NCBI RefSeq assembly: GCF_014650495.1
Contig: NZ_BMVB01000015.1
Location: forward strand, 99,073 to 147,834
Origin: Streptomyces cinnamoneus
GTDB taxonomy: Bacteria > Actinomycetota > Actinomycetes > Streptomycetales > Streptomycetaceae
Length of the DNA: 48,762 bases
Direction of reading: 5' to 3'
Both the position numbers and the translations under genes were made by a program. This document shows, in pieces, positions 39,339 through 47,890 of this stretch (position 1 is the first letter of the stretch; the number at the start of each line of letters is the position of its first letter). Under the pieces are notes generated by a model, which searched no databases, had not been told where the DNA came from, and saw only the letters and a program-made list of their open reading frames with translations.

Positions 39339-40514
39339 TCATCTTCCTTGCTCTCCTCTGACGGGGTGTGGGGTCGCCGGGCGAGGGCTCCTGCCCGGTG
39401 CCCGGGGCACCGGCGGCGCCCCCGGGGGCAGGGCGGTTCGGGAGGGGTGCGGGGCGTCCGTGCGGCCGTGGACCGAGGCCCTCGACAGCGCGGGGACGGC
39501 GTGGGCCAGCAGGGCGAGGGCCGGCAGGGTGCACGCGAGGAGCGGGACGACGGCCGGGCCGTAGGCGCCCGCCGCCCAGCCGACGGGCCATCGCAGGGCT
39601 TCGCAGCCGGGCAGCCGGGCGGCGAGCAGGCTGGCCAGCGGCAGGGCCTCGGCGGTGGCGGCGGCGAGGGTGGCGGTGACGGCGGCCCGGGTCAGGCCGT
39701 GCGCGGACAGCAGCCGGGCGAGGAAGAACAGTGCGCCGAGGGCGGCCACGGCGGCGCAGTCCAGGGCGGGCCGGGCGGGGACGCCGAGCAGGCCGCCGGG
39801 GGGCAGGGCGGTGCGGGCCGGCCAGAGGCAGGCGAGCAGGGCGCCGAGGAAGAGGGCGAGGGCCACGAGCAGGGCGGGCCGGACCTGCCGTGCGAATTCG
39901 TCCAGGCCGCGGCTTCGGGCGAGGACGCGCCGGGCCCGTTCGGTGAACCAGTGGGCGCACCATGCGGCGGGTGCCACGGCGCAGGCCAGGGCGAGCGCGG
40001 TGGGGGCGGCGGCGTTCACGGCGGCCGCGGCCAGGGCGTGGGCGGACCGGCCGTGGCGCCCGTGCAGGAGCAGGGTGACGGCGCAGTCGCCGGCCAGGGC
40101 GTAGGCGGTCAGCCAGAGCCAGGCGGGCAGGCCGGCCCTGCCCCGGCCGGCGCGCAGGGCCGCGCAGGTTGCGGGCCGGTGCTCGCCCGTGGCCGTTCCG
40201 TCGTGCCGGGTGGACGGCGGGGCCTGACCGTAGGTGTCCTCGTCGCGCTCCACACGCGCGTGGAGCTCCTCGGCGAGGGAGAAGACGTCGCGGTGGCGGT
40301 ACTCGGCGGCGACGCGGTCGCCGATGCCGTGCTTCTCCAGGGCCGCGGCGATTTCGAGCGGGTGGACGGCGCCGGCGCACAGTGCGTGGTGGCGGCGCAG
40401 GAGTGCCTTGACGGGGTCTGCCGGTGCCCGGTCCGGTGCGGGGGCGTCCGCCGGGTCCTCGGCTATGCCGACGGGGGTCGCTGCGCTGGTGCCGGGCCGC
40501 AGTGATGTGGTCAT
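39339..40514 (-). CDS. Multi-pass membrane protein in carbohydrate operon
   Basis: 391 residues. A ~110-residue cytoplasmic N-terminus with a short helical segment (DPVKALLRRHHALCAGAVHPLEIAAALEKHGIGD) and acidic stretch (VERDEDTYGQ) is followed by six or seven hydrophobic helices (LWLTAYALAGDCAVTLLL, ALLVALALFLGALLACLW, YGPAVVPLLACTLPALALLAHAV) and a Pro/Arg-rich tail. I recognise no named family. It starts at ATG 40514 overlapping the glycosyltransferase stop (ATGA), so it should be made with it and could export or anchor the product. The place of PelG in Pel systems is occupied by such a protein, but sequence similarity is not evident. Confidence 0.72.
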   Translation of the reverse strand: MTTSLRPGTSAATPVGIAEDPADAPAPDRAPADPVKALLRRHHALCAGAVHPLEIAAALEKHGIGDRVAAEYRHRDVFSLAEELHARVERDEDTYGQAPPSTRHDGTATGEHRPATCAALRAGRGRAGLPAWLWLTAYALAGDCAVTLLLHGRHGRSAHALAAAAVNAAAPTALALACAVAPAAWCAHWFTERARRVLARSRGLDEFARQVRPALLVALALFLGALLACLWPARTALPPGGLLGVPARPALDCAAVAALGALFFLARLLSAHGLTRAAVTATLAAATAEALPLASLLAARLPGCEALRWPVGWAAGAYGPAVVPLLACTLPALALLAHAVPALSRASVHGRTDAPHPSRTALPPGAPPVPRAPGRSPRPATPHPVRGEQGR

Positions 40515-42046
40515 GGGCGCCCTGCCCAGGTGGGCGAGGCGGCGCGGGGCGAGACGGCGAGCGGGGGCTGGGCGCCGGCGGCGTGGGAGAAGGGGACGGC
40601 GGGGTCGGGGGCGGTGTGCTGGACGGGGGCGCGGGAGAGGACTTCGAGGTAGACGGCGCCGAAGGCGGAGACGTTCTGCTCGACGGTGAAGAGTTCGAGG
40701 GCGCGGGCCCGGGCGGCGGCGCCGAGCCGTGCGCGGCGTCCGGGGTCGCCCAGCAGGGCCCGGCAGGCGGCGGCGAGGGCGGCGGGGTCGCGCGGGGGGA
40801 CGATCAGGCCGGTGCCGCCGATGACTTCGCGGACGGCGCCGACGTCGGGCGAGACGGTGGCGCGGGCGCAGAACATGGCTTCGGCGAGGGCTGCGGGGAA
40901 GCCGTCGTGGGCGCCGGAGAGGAGGACGACGCTGCCGTCGGCGTAGTCCTCGGGGCCGCAGGCGGGTCCGAAGGTGACGCCTTCGGGGCCGTGGAGGGTG
41001 TCGGGGGGCGCTCCGACGACCTTCAGCCGGATGGCGGGTTCGGCCGTGCGGAGGGTGGCCAGGGCCTCCCAGAGGTGGGGTTCGACCGGGCCGCCGGTCC
41101 AGACGAGGGTGAGTCCGTCGTCGGCGGCCTCTCCGTCGCCCTCGCCGACCGCTTCGTAGAGGCTGGCGTCCATACCGGGGTGGACGGTGCGCAGCCGGGC
41201 GCGGTCGGCGCCGCAGCGCTCCTGCCAGCGGCGGCCCTGCCCGTCGCCGGCGGTGATCACGGCGGCTTCGGCGTAGATGCGGGCGGCGAGCTGCCGGTGG
41301 AAGGCGGACATCAGGGTGCGTACGGGAAGGGAGAGGTCGCCGGGGCCGGAGAGGTAGTGCTCGCGCAGCCGGACCTCGTATTCGGTGACGAGGAGGGGGG
41401 TGCCGAAGAAGCGTTTGGCCAGCAGGCCCGGGAGGGCGGCGGGTCCGGCGGAGGTGGCGTGGCAGAGGTCGACGGCGGCGAGGCCGCGGTCGCCGCCCGC
41501 GGTGCCGTACCAGTCGAGGGAGAGGGGGCGCAGGGCGCGTTCGAGGAGTTCGGAGACGACGAGGAGGTCGGCGACGCGGGTGCCGTAGACGGCGGGGTGG
41601 GCGCCGGGGGCGCGGCAGGCGGTCTCCAGAGCGCGCAGGGCCTGTTCGGAGCGGAGTGCGGCGGCGAGGCCGCCCTCGTCGCGGGCGAGGCCGGCGAGGC
41701 CGTCGAGCCCGTCGGCGAAACGGTACGCCTGATCTCCCGGCAGGGTGATCGCGGCTGCCAGGTCACCGAAGTGGGCGGAGAACCGGCGGCGCTGGTCGCG
41801 TCCGTACGAGCCGTAGGCGCGGCTCGCACAGCCGGGGGCGGGTCCGCCCCACAGGGGTGCGGCCCGGACCCGCCGGACGTTGCCCGGCAGGGCGTGCCAA
41901 CCGCTGTCCTCCTGGCGGGCGCTGCGGCTCAGGGCGTAGAGCTCGAAGTCGTGCTGGCCCAGTCCGCGCACCAGCCGGTCGCACCACTCCCCGCCCTCGC
42001 CGGCGGCATACGGATACCCGCCCTCGGAAAGCAGTCCCACACGCAC
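40511..42046 (-). CDS. PelF-like family 4 glycosyltransferase (DUF3492)
   Basis: 511 residues. The N-terminal half begins RVGLLSEGGYPYAAGEGGEWCDRLVRGL, the DUF3492 signature of PelF-type enzymes. The C-terminal half has the GT-B donor site (TLVWTGGPVEPHLWEALATL, LRLKVVG, VVLLSGAHDGFPAALAEAMFCARATVSPDVGAVREVI) with the E-x7-E-like motif. PelF uses UDP-sugars to polymerise the Pel exopolysaccharide in other bacteria; here the acceptor is unknown. The tail after residue ~470 is low complexity. GTG 42046 has GGGGGT upstream. First gene of the four-gene operon, after a terminator that closes the ABC operon. Confidence 0.88.
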   Translation of the reverse strand: MRVGLLSEGGYPYAAGEGGEWCDRLVRGLGQHDFELYALSRSARQEDSGWHALPGNVRRVRAAPLWGGPAPGCASRAYGSYGRDQRRRFSAHFGDLAAAITLPGDQAYRFADGLDGLAGLARDEGGLAAALRSEQALRALETACRAPGAHPAVYGTRVADLLVVSELLERALRPLSLDWYGTAGGDRGLAAVDLCHATSAGPAALPGLLAKRFFGTPLLVTEYEVRLREHYLSGPGDLSLPVRTLMSAFHRQLAARIYAEAAVITAGDGQGRRWQERCGADRARLRTVHPGMDASLYEAVGEGDGEAADDGLTLVWTGGPVEPHLWEALATLRTAEPAIRLKVVGAPPDTLHGPEGVTFGPACGPEDYADGSVVLLSGAHDGFPAALAEAMFCARATVSPDVGAVREVIGGTGLIVPPRDPAALAAACRALLGDPGRRARLGAAARARALELFTVEQNVSAFGAVYLEVLSRAPVQHTAPDPAVPFSHAAGAQPPLAVSPRAASPTWAGRP

Positions 42047-42111
42047 GAACGCACCCCCGTTCTCCCTTGTCGGAAGCCGCCGTTAGGGCAGCGGGGAGCA
42101 CGCTATGCGCG

Positions 42112-42156
42112 CTTCCCGGTGGCGCGGCGGACGGTTGTCCGTCGCGCCACCGGAAG
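42112..42156 (-). terminator. Terminator of the peptide ABC operon
   Basis: Stem of about 20 bp (42112-42132 with 42137-42156) with one bulged C and one G-T pair, loop GGTT. It lies 45 bp after the ABC ATPase stop and before the glycosyltransferase operon. Confidence 0.78.
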
Positions 42157-42201
42157 GGGTGAACGGGAGTGACTTTCCAGCAGGCGGGGCGTTTGATCGC
42201 G

Positions 42202-43866
42202 CTATGCGGCGGGGCCGTGGCCGGCCGTGGTGGCGGGCCGCTCCAGGGTGGGCACGGCGGCCAGCAGGGCCTGGGTGTAGGCGTGCCGGGGGCGTTCGTA
42301 GACGTCGTCCGCCGGGCCCTCCTCCACGATGCGCCCGCCGCGCATGACGACCAGCCGGTCGCTGACCTGGCGCACGACGGCGAGGTCGTGGGCGATGAAG
42401 ACCAGCGCGATGCCCAGGTCGCGCTGCAACTCGCCCAGCAGCCGCACGACCTGCGCCTGGGTGGTGACGTCCAGGGCGGAGACCGGCTCGTCGCACACGA
42501 TCAGCTTCGGCTCGGGGGCGAGGGCGCGGGCGATGCCCACGCGCTGCCGCTGGCCGCCGCTGAACTCGTGCGGGTAGCGGTGGTAGGCGGCGGGGTCGAG
42601 GCCGACGCGCTCCAGCAGTTCCCTTACGCGGCCGACGATCTGAGCCTCCCCCAGCTTTCCGGCGGCCCGCAGCGGGTCGGCGATGGACTCGCCGATGCTG
42701 CGGCGCGGGTTGAGCGAGGAGACCGGGTCCTGGAAGACCATCTGCAGTTCGCTGCGGAAGGCGCGGAGCTCGCGCTCCTTGAGGCCGCCGATGGAGCGGC
42801 CGCGGTAGTACAGTTCGCCGCCGGTGGGCTCCAGCAGGCGGACCAGCATGCGACCGAGGGTGGTCTTTCCGCTGCCGGACTCGCCGACGATGCCGACGGT
42901 CTCGCCGGCCCGTACGGTGAGCGAGGTGCCCTCCACGGCGGTGACGGTCTGCTTGCCACGCCCGAACTCGCGCCGCAGGGCGGTGGCTTCGAGCAGGACC
43001 TCACCGTCGGCGTCGGCGCCGGCCGGGCGCTGCCGCCGTTCGGTGATGCGCGGGACGGCCGCCAACAGCTCGCGGCTGTAGGGCTCGCGGGGCGCGCCGA
43101 GCACGTCGCGCACCGGCCCGTGCTCGACGGCCCGTCCGTCCTTCATCACGAGCAGTTCGTCGACGCTGTCGGCCGCGACGCCCAGGTCGTGGGTGACCAG
43201 GATCAGGCCCATGCCGTTCTCCTCGCGCAGTTCGCGCAGGAGGCCGAGGATCTGGTCCTGGACGGTGACGTCGAGGGCGGTGGTGGGCTCGTCGGCGACC
43301 AGGAGGCGGGGTGCGCAGGCCAGTGCCATGGCGATGAGGGCGCGCTGGCGCATGCCGCCGCTGAACTCGTGCGGGCGCAGGCGGGCGCGGCGGGCGGCGT
43401 CCGGGATGCCGACCCGGTCCAGGACCTCGGCCGCGCGGGCGCGGGCGGCGCGGCGGGAGGCGCCGCGGTGGTGGAGGCGGTGGACCTCGGCTATCTGGTC
43501 GCCGACGGCCCGGTAGGGGTCGAGGGAGGAGAGCGGGTCCTGGAAGACCATGGCCGCCGTGCCGCCGCGCAGCCGCCGCAGTGCGGCGTCGTCGGCGGCC
43601 TGCACGTCGTGCCCGGCGACGCGCACCGAGCCGGTGACGTGGGCGCCGGTGCCCCGGTGCAGGCCGAGGAGGGCGTAGGCGGCGGTGGACTTGCCGGAGC
43701 CGGATTCGCCGACGATGCCGAGGGCCGCGCCGGGCCGAAGGGTGAAGGAGAGGTCGTCGACGGCCCGGACGAGACCTGCGGTCGGGTGGGAGCCGGCCTC
43801 CGGGCCGGGGCCGGCCGGGAAGGCGACGGACAGGCCGTCCACCGCGACCAGGGGCTGGGGCGTCAT
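42202..43866 (-). CDS. Peptide ABC transporter, fused double ATPase (DppD-DppF type)
   Basis: 554 residues with two complete ATPase domains. Domain 1 (about 5-270): GESGSGKST, Q-loop FQDPLSSLDP, signature EFSGGMRQR, Walker B LLVADEPTTALD. Domain 2 (about 285-540): GESGSGKTT, FQDPVSSLNPRRS, signature FSGGQRQRVGIARAL, LIVCDEPVSALD. Both end in peptide-transporter oligopeptide extensions (EPYSRELLAAVP and RHAYTQALLAAVP), placing it in the OppD/F-DppD/F group. It powers import of di/oligopeptides or nickel-type substrates through the two permeases. It overlaps the DppB-like permease by 4 bp (ATGA). Confidence 0.93.
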   Translation of the reverse strand: MTPQPLVAVDGLSVAFPAGPGPEAGSHPTAGLVRAVDDLSFTLRPGAALGIVGESGSGKSTAAYALLGLHRGTGAHVTGSVRVAGHDVQAADDAALRRLRGGTAAMVFQDPLSSLDPYRAVGDQIAEVHRLHHRGASRRAARARAAEVLDRVGIPDAARRARLRPHEFSGGMRQRALIAMALACAPRLLVADEPTTALDVTVQDQILGLLRELREENGMGLILVTHDLGVAADSVDELLVMKDGRAVEHGPVRDVLGAPREPYSRELLAAVPRITERRQRPAGADADGEVLLEATALRREFGRGKQTVTAVEGTSLTVRAGETVGIVGESGSGKTTLGRMLVRLLEPTGGELYYRGRSIGGLKERELRAFRSELQMVFQDPVSSLNPRRSIGESIADPLRAAGKLGEAQIVGRVRELLERVGLDPAAYHRYPHEFSGGQRQRVGIARALAPEPKLIVCDEPVSALDVTTQAQVVRLLGELQRDLGIALVFIAHDLAVVRQVSDRLVVMRGGRIVEEGPADDVYERPRHAYTQALLAAVPTLERPATTAGHGPAA

Positions 43867-44852
43867 CGCAGGACCACCCTTCGGTCGGCGGCGGCGTGGA
43901 GCACGTCCGCCACGATGTTGGCGAGGACGACGGCCGTGCCGGTGACCGTCACCACGGCGACGACCACGGGCAGGTCGAGGGTGGTGGTGGCGTGCACGAG
44001 CAGCTGTCCGATGCCGGGCAGGCCGAACATCATCTCGGTGAGGACGGCGTTGCCGAACATCGACCCGAAGTCGGCCGCGGACAGCGCGATGACGGGGGCG
44101 ACGGCGCCGCGCAGGGCGTGCCGCCCGACGAGCGAGCGTTCGGTGGCCCCGTAGGCGCGGAAGGTGCGGATGTGGTCCTCGGCCAGCGTCTCCAGCAGGG
44201 AACTGCGGGTCAGCCGGGCGTACTTCGCCGATTCGAGCAGGCCGAGCGCGGCCCAGGGCAGCAGCATGTTCCAGGCCCACTGCTCGGGGTCGTCGGTGAG
44301 CGGGACGTAGGTGGGGAAGGGCAGCCAGGCCAGGTAGGCGCAGAACAGCATGAGCAGGCCGAGGCCGCTGATGAAGACGGGGGTGGCCGTTCCGGCGAGG
44401 GTGAGCCAGGTCAGGACGCGTTCGGTGATCCCGCCGCGGCGCAGTGCGGAGAGCAGGCCGGTGCCGGTGCCCAGGAGCAGCCACACGGCCATGGCGCCGA
44501 CCGCGAGCGAGGCGGTGGCGGGCAGCCGCTCGACGAGCATGTCGGTGACCTGCTGGTTGTTCTGGTACGAGAGGCCGAAGCAGGGGGCGTCGCAGTGCAG
44601 CACCCCGGCGCCGGTGGAGTAGTCGTGGCCGGTGACGAGGCCCTGCAGGAAGTGCCAGTACTGCGTGTGAACGGGGTCGTCGAGGGAGAGCTGTGCCCGG
44701 ACCTGGGCGATCTGCTCGGGGTTGCAGCGGGGGCCGCAGGCCAGGCGGGCGGGGTCGCCGGGGGCGATGTAGAAGGTCGCGTAGACGACGGCGGTGAGCA
44801 CGAGGACGACGGCGAGCGCCCCGGCGAGGCGCCGCAGGAGGTAGCCGGTCAT
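43863..44852 (-). CDS. Peptide ABC transporter permease (DppB-like)
   Basis: 329 residues with about six membrane helices. Starts MTGYLLRRLAGALAVVLVLTAV, the usual DppB N-terminal helix. A periplasmic-side loop carries four cysteines (CGPRCNP, HCDAPC). The EAA loop is in RTFRAYGATERSLVGRHALRGAVAPVI. C-terminal half GLPGIGQLLVHATTTLDLPVV is typical. ATG 44852 overlaps the stop of the upstream permease gene. Confidence 0.92.
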   Translation of the reverse strand: MTGYLLRRLAGALAVVLVLTAVVYATFYIAPGDPARLACGPRCNPEQIAQVRAQLSLDDPVHTQYWHFLQGLVTGHDYSTGAGVLHCDAPCFGLSYQNNQQVTDMLVERLPATASLAVGAMAVWLLLGTGTGLLSALRRGGITERVLTWLTLAGTATPVFISGLGLLMLFCAYLAWLPFPTYVPLTDDPEQWAWNMLLPWAALGLLESAKYARLTRSSLLETLAEDHIRTFRAYGATERSLVGRHALRGAVAPVIALSAADFGSMFGNAVLTEMMFGLPGIGQLLVHATTTLDLPVVVAVVTVTGTAVVLANIVADVLHAAADRRVVLR

Positions 44853-45850
44853 GCCGCACCTCGCGCGCTGCTCGTGCGCGCCGTGCGCCGCTTCGTGCCG
44901 ACGCTCAGCCGTGAGGCCGCGCGCGGGTCGAGGGCGGTGCGCACCCCGTCGCCGAGGACGGTGAAGGCGAGGGTGGTGAGGAACAGCATGAGGGCCGGCA
45001 GCAGGACGTACATGGGGTCGGCGCGGAACCAGGTGGTGGCTGACGAGAGCATGTGTCCCCAGGAGGGGGTCGGGGCCTTCACCCCGACGCCGAGGAAGGA
45101 CATGCTCGATTCGAGCACGATGTTGGTGGGCAGCAGGACGGCCGCGTAGGTGATCACGGGGCCGGCGAGCGAGGGCAGCAGTTCGCGCCGGGCCACCCGC
45201 CAGGTGGAGCCGCCGGTCAGCCGGGCGGCCGAGACGAAGTCGAGCTTCTTCAGGCTCAGGGTCTGGGCGCGCACGAGCCGTGCCATGCCGCCCCACTGGA
45301 GGAGTCCGATGGCGATGACGAGGAGCACCGGGCGCGGGAAGTCCGCCGGGACGACGGCCATCAGGGCGATGGCGAAGACCAGCAGGGGCATCGCCACCAT
45401 CACGTCGGTGACGTGGCCGAGCGCGCTCTCGACGAAGCGGTTGCCGAGCGCGGCCGCCAGGCCCACGCCGAGGCCGATCAGGATCTGGACGAGGGTCGCG
45501 CCGAGGGCGACGAGCAGCGAGACGCGGGCGCCGTACAGCAGGCGCACGAACATGTCGCGGCCGGTGCCCGGTTCGACGCCCAGCCAGTGCTCGGCGCTGA
45601 TGCCGCCGAGGTCGCCGAAGGGCACGCCGCCGCGCGCGGAGTCGACGAGGGCGTCGTGGTACGTGTTCGGGTCCTGGCCCTCCAGGGCGGCCAGCAGCGG
45701 TGCGGCGAGGGCGAGGAGGACGAGCAGGCCCAGCACGGCGCCGGCCGCGAGCGCGGACCTGCGCGCGCGCAGCCGCCGCCAGACCTGCCGGGCGCCGGAG
45801 ACGGGAGCGGCTCCCGTCTCCGGTTCCTGGGTGGTGATCGGGTCCGTCAC
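44849..45850 (-). CDS. Peptide ABC transporter permease (DppC-like)
   Basis: 333 residues, six predicted helices after a cytoplasmic N-terminus (MTDPITTQEPETGAA). The DppC-specific extracytoplasmic stretch HWLGVEPGTGRDMFVRLLYGARVSL and EAA loop FVSAARLTGGSTWRVARRELLPSL are present. The C-terminal tail is Arg/Ser rich. GTG 45850 overlaps the stop of the binding-protein gene (GTGA), so all four ABC genes are translationally coupled. Confidence 0.92.
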   Translation of the reverse strand: MTDPITTQEPETGAAPVSGARQVWRRLRARRSALAAGAVLGLLVLLALAAPLLAALEGQDPNTYHDALVDSARGGVPFGDLGGISAEHWLGVEPGTGRDMFVRLLYGARVSLLVALGATLVQILIGLGVGLAAALGNRFVESALGHVTDVMVAMPLLVFAIALMAVVPADFPRPVLLVIAIGLLQWGGMARLVRAQTLSLKKLDFVSAARLTGGSTWRVARRELLPSLAGPVITYAAVLLPTNIVLESSMSFLGVGVKAPTPSWGHMLSSATTWFRADPMYVLLPALMLFLTTLAFTVLGDGVRTALDPRAASRLSVGTKRRTARTSSARGAA

Positions 45851-47568
45851 TTGACCGCGACCTGCGAGACGTCGAGAACACCGGTCCAGTTGCTGATGAC
45901 GACGTTCTTGACGTCCTTGCCGAAGAGGCGCTTGTAGACGGGGTTGAAGAGCGGCACGGTCAGGGCCTGCTCACCGATCTTCTTGTCGAGGGCGCCCCAG
46001 CGCTCGGCGGCCGCGTCATGGTCGGTGATCTTGTTGATCGCGTCGATCTCGTCGTTGGTCGTCGCGTCGTCGAGGCGGGCGGTGTTGAAGTTGGCGCCGT
46101 CCTTGACGATCTGCCGGCCGTCGAAGATCGGGGCGAGGAACGGGCCGCCGGAGGGCCAGTCGGCGCCCCAGTGGGCGATGAAGAGGCCCGGCTGCTTGTC
46201 GAAGCTGTGGATCTTCTCGTCGTAGTCGTTGTCCTCCAGGCCCTCCAGCTTCACGGTGATCCCGGCCTCCTTGAGCGCGGCCTGGACGGCGGTCGCGATC
46301 TCGGGGCCGGTCTCGAAGTTCTGGGCCGTGGAGTGGGTGAGGGTGATCTCCAGGCCACTCTCGTGACCGGCGTCCTTCAGCAGTTCCCTGGCCTTGGCGG
46401 CATCGCCCTTGGCGCCCGCCGGGAAGTGGTCGTACGGCGTGTGGCCGAGGGGCTTCTGGGGCGGCAGGAAGGTCGTGGTGGGCTCGGCGAGCGAGGAGCC
46501 GCCCGCGGCGTTGACGACGCTGGTGCGGTTGATCGCGTACGAGATCGCCCGGCGGACCTTCGGGTCGTCGAAGGGCTTGACCGTGGGGTTGAACGCCAGG
46601 TACGAGGTCTGGCCGAAGTGGCCGGTGCCGACCCGCTCGGCGAGCTTCTTGTCGCCGGTGACCTGGGCGAGTTCGGCCGGGCCGAGGTTGGTGTCGGTGG
46701 TCACGGCGGCCGCGTCGGCGCCGGAGCCGGTGGACAGCCGCTGGTTGATGACGGCCGGGGACAGGCCGGACTTGACCTCGATGCGGTCGGGGTAGGCGTG
46801 CCGCTCCTTGTCGGTCTCCTCGGACCAGTGGGGGTTGCGCTCCAGCGTCATCTGCTCGCCGTCGCCCACGTTCTTGACGACCTTGTACGGGCCGGACGAG
46901 ACCGGGTGCTCGGCGTACCTGGCGCCGGTGTCCTTGGCCTTGGGCACGGGCGCGAACTGGGTGGAGGTGGCGAAGTAGGGGAAGTCGCCCTCGGACTTCC
47001 TCAGCTTGAAGACGATGGTCTTCTCGTCGGGCGTCTCGATCGAGTCGAGGCCCTTCTTCTCCTTGTACGGGCCCTGGTAGGTGTCGCCGCCGATGAGCCA
47101 GTCGCGCAAGTAGGGGGCGCCGCCGGAGAGTTCGGCGGCGAAGGAGCGCTCGACTCCGTACTTGATGTCGGCGGAGGTGATGGGCGAGCCGTCCTCGTAC
47201 TTCAGCCCGTCCTTGAGCTTGTACGTCCACGTCTTGGCGTCGTCGCTGGGGGTGCCGGTGTCCGTGGCGAGGTCGGGGACCACCTTGGTGCCCTCGGCGC
47301 CGTTCTCACGGTTGCGGGTGGTGAGGGTGCGGTAGACCAGCGAGGGGATGTTGCCGCCGCCGGAGGTGTAGAGGCGGGCGGGGTCGAACTGCTTCTGCGG
47401 CGCCCGGTTGAGGACAGTGAGCGTGCCGCCCTTGGCGGGTGCGCCGTCGGCGCCGCCGCCCCCCGCACCGTCGCTCTTCTCCGGGCCGCACGCCGCTGCG
47501 CCGCCGGCCAGGACCACACTGACGGCGGCAGCGGCCACCCGACGGGATATGACGGACATGTGACGCAT
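45847..47568 (-). CDS. Peptide ABC transporter substrate-binding lipoprotein
   Basis: 573 residues, family 5 solute-binding protein. Signal peptide ends at AAACGPEK (lipid-attached Cys near residue 28). The binding protein core shows TLTVLNRAPQKQFDPARLYTSGGG, WTYKLKDGLKYEDGSPITSADIKYGVERSF (the SBP_bac_5 signature), VRRAISYAINR and a C-terminal GALDKKIGEQALTVPLFNPVYKR. It delivers peptides or peptide-like compounds to the permeases downstream. ATG 47568 is chosen (GAAAGG upstream); ATG 47559 is possible. First gene of the ABC operon. Confidence 0.93.
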   Translation of the reverse strand: MRHMSVISRRVAAAAVSVVLAGGAAACGPEKSDGAGGGGADGAPAKGGTLTVLNRAPQKQFDPARLYTSGGGNIPSLVYRTLTTRNRENGAEGTKVVPDLATDTGTPSDDAKTWTYKLKDGLKYEDGSPITSADIKYGVERSFAAELSGGAPYLRDWLIGGDTYQGPYKEKKGLDSIETPDEKTIVFKLRKSEGDFPYFATSTQFAPVPKAKDTGARYAEHPVSSGPYKVVKNVGDGEQMTLERNPHWSEETDKERHAYPDRIEVKSGLSPAVINQRLSTGSGADAAAVTTDTNLGPAELAQVTGDKKLAERVGTGHFGQTSYLAFNPTVKPFDDPKVRRAISYAINRTSVVNAAGGSSLAEPTTTFLPPQKPLGHTPYDHFPAGAKGDAAKARELLKDAGHESGLEITLTHSTAQNFETGPEIATAVQAALKEAGITVKLEGLEDNDYDEKIHSFDKQPGLFIAHWGADWPSGGPFLAPIFDGRQIVKDGANFNTARLDDATTNDEIDAINKITDHDAAAERWGALDKKIGEQALTVPLFNPVYKRLFGKDVKNVVISNWTGVLDVSQVAVK

Positions 47569-47732
47569 GACAGGAAAAGCCTTTCGCGGGGGGGGGCAGC
47601 GAGGAATGCCGAAGGAAGGACGGCAGGAAGCACCCACGGAAGGCGGTTGGAGGAGCGCACGGGGACGCAGGACCGCCCCCGGCGGACGCGACGCTGCCGG
47701 GCAGCGCGCAAGAGCGCGGGGGAAGGGCGGTC

Positions 47733-47825
47733 TCAGCGACAGAGGATGTCGGCGACTGCGTGCGCGGCCACGCCGATCAGCGCCAGCTCGAAGCCGGCGA
47801 TCTCGGAGGCGTGGTGGTGCGACAT
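47733..47825 (-). CDS. Candidate 30-residue His-rich small ORF
   Basis: ATG 47825 gives SHHHASEIAGFELALIGVAAHAVADILCR and stops at 47735. Third positions are nearly all G/C and the sequence is a plausible amphipathic helix, yet the ribosome-binding site is weak. It occupies part of the 322-bp gap between the DUF3152 gene and the peptide ABC operon, on the same strand, so it could be a leader peptide for the transporter or a free small protein. The rest of the gap shows a short GTCTC/GAGAC hairpin (47866-47882) and a G9 run near 47589, and no other gene. Confidence 0.5.
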   Translation of the reverse strand: MSHHHASEIAGFELALIGVAAHAVADILCR

Positions 47826-47890
47826 GCGCAGAAGACTGAACGAATTTTCGCCCCCTGGCAAAGATGTCTCACATGGAGAGACCGAACGGC

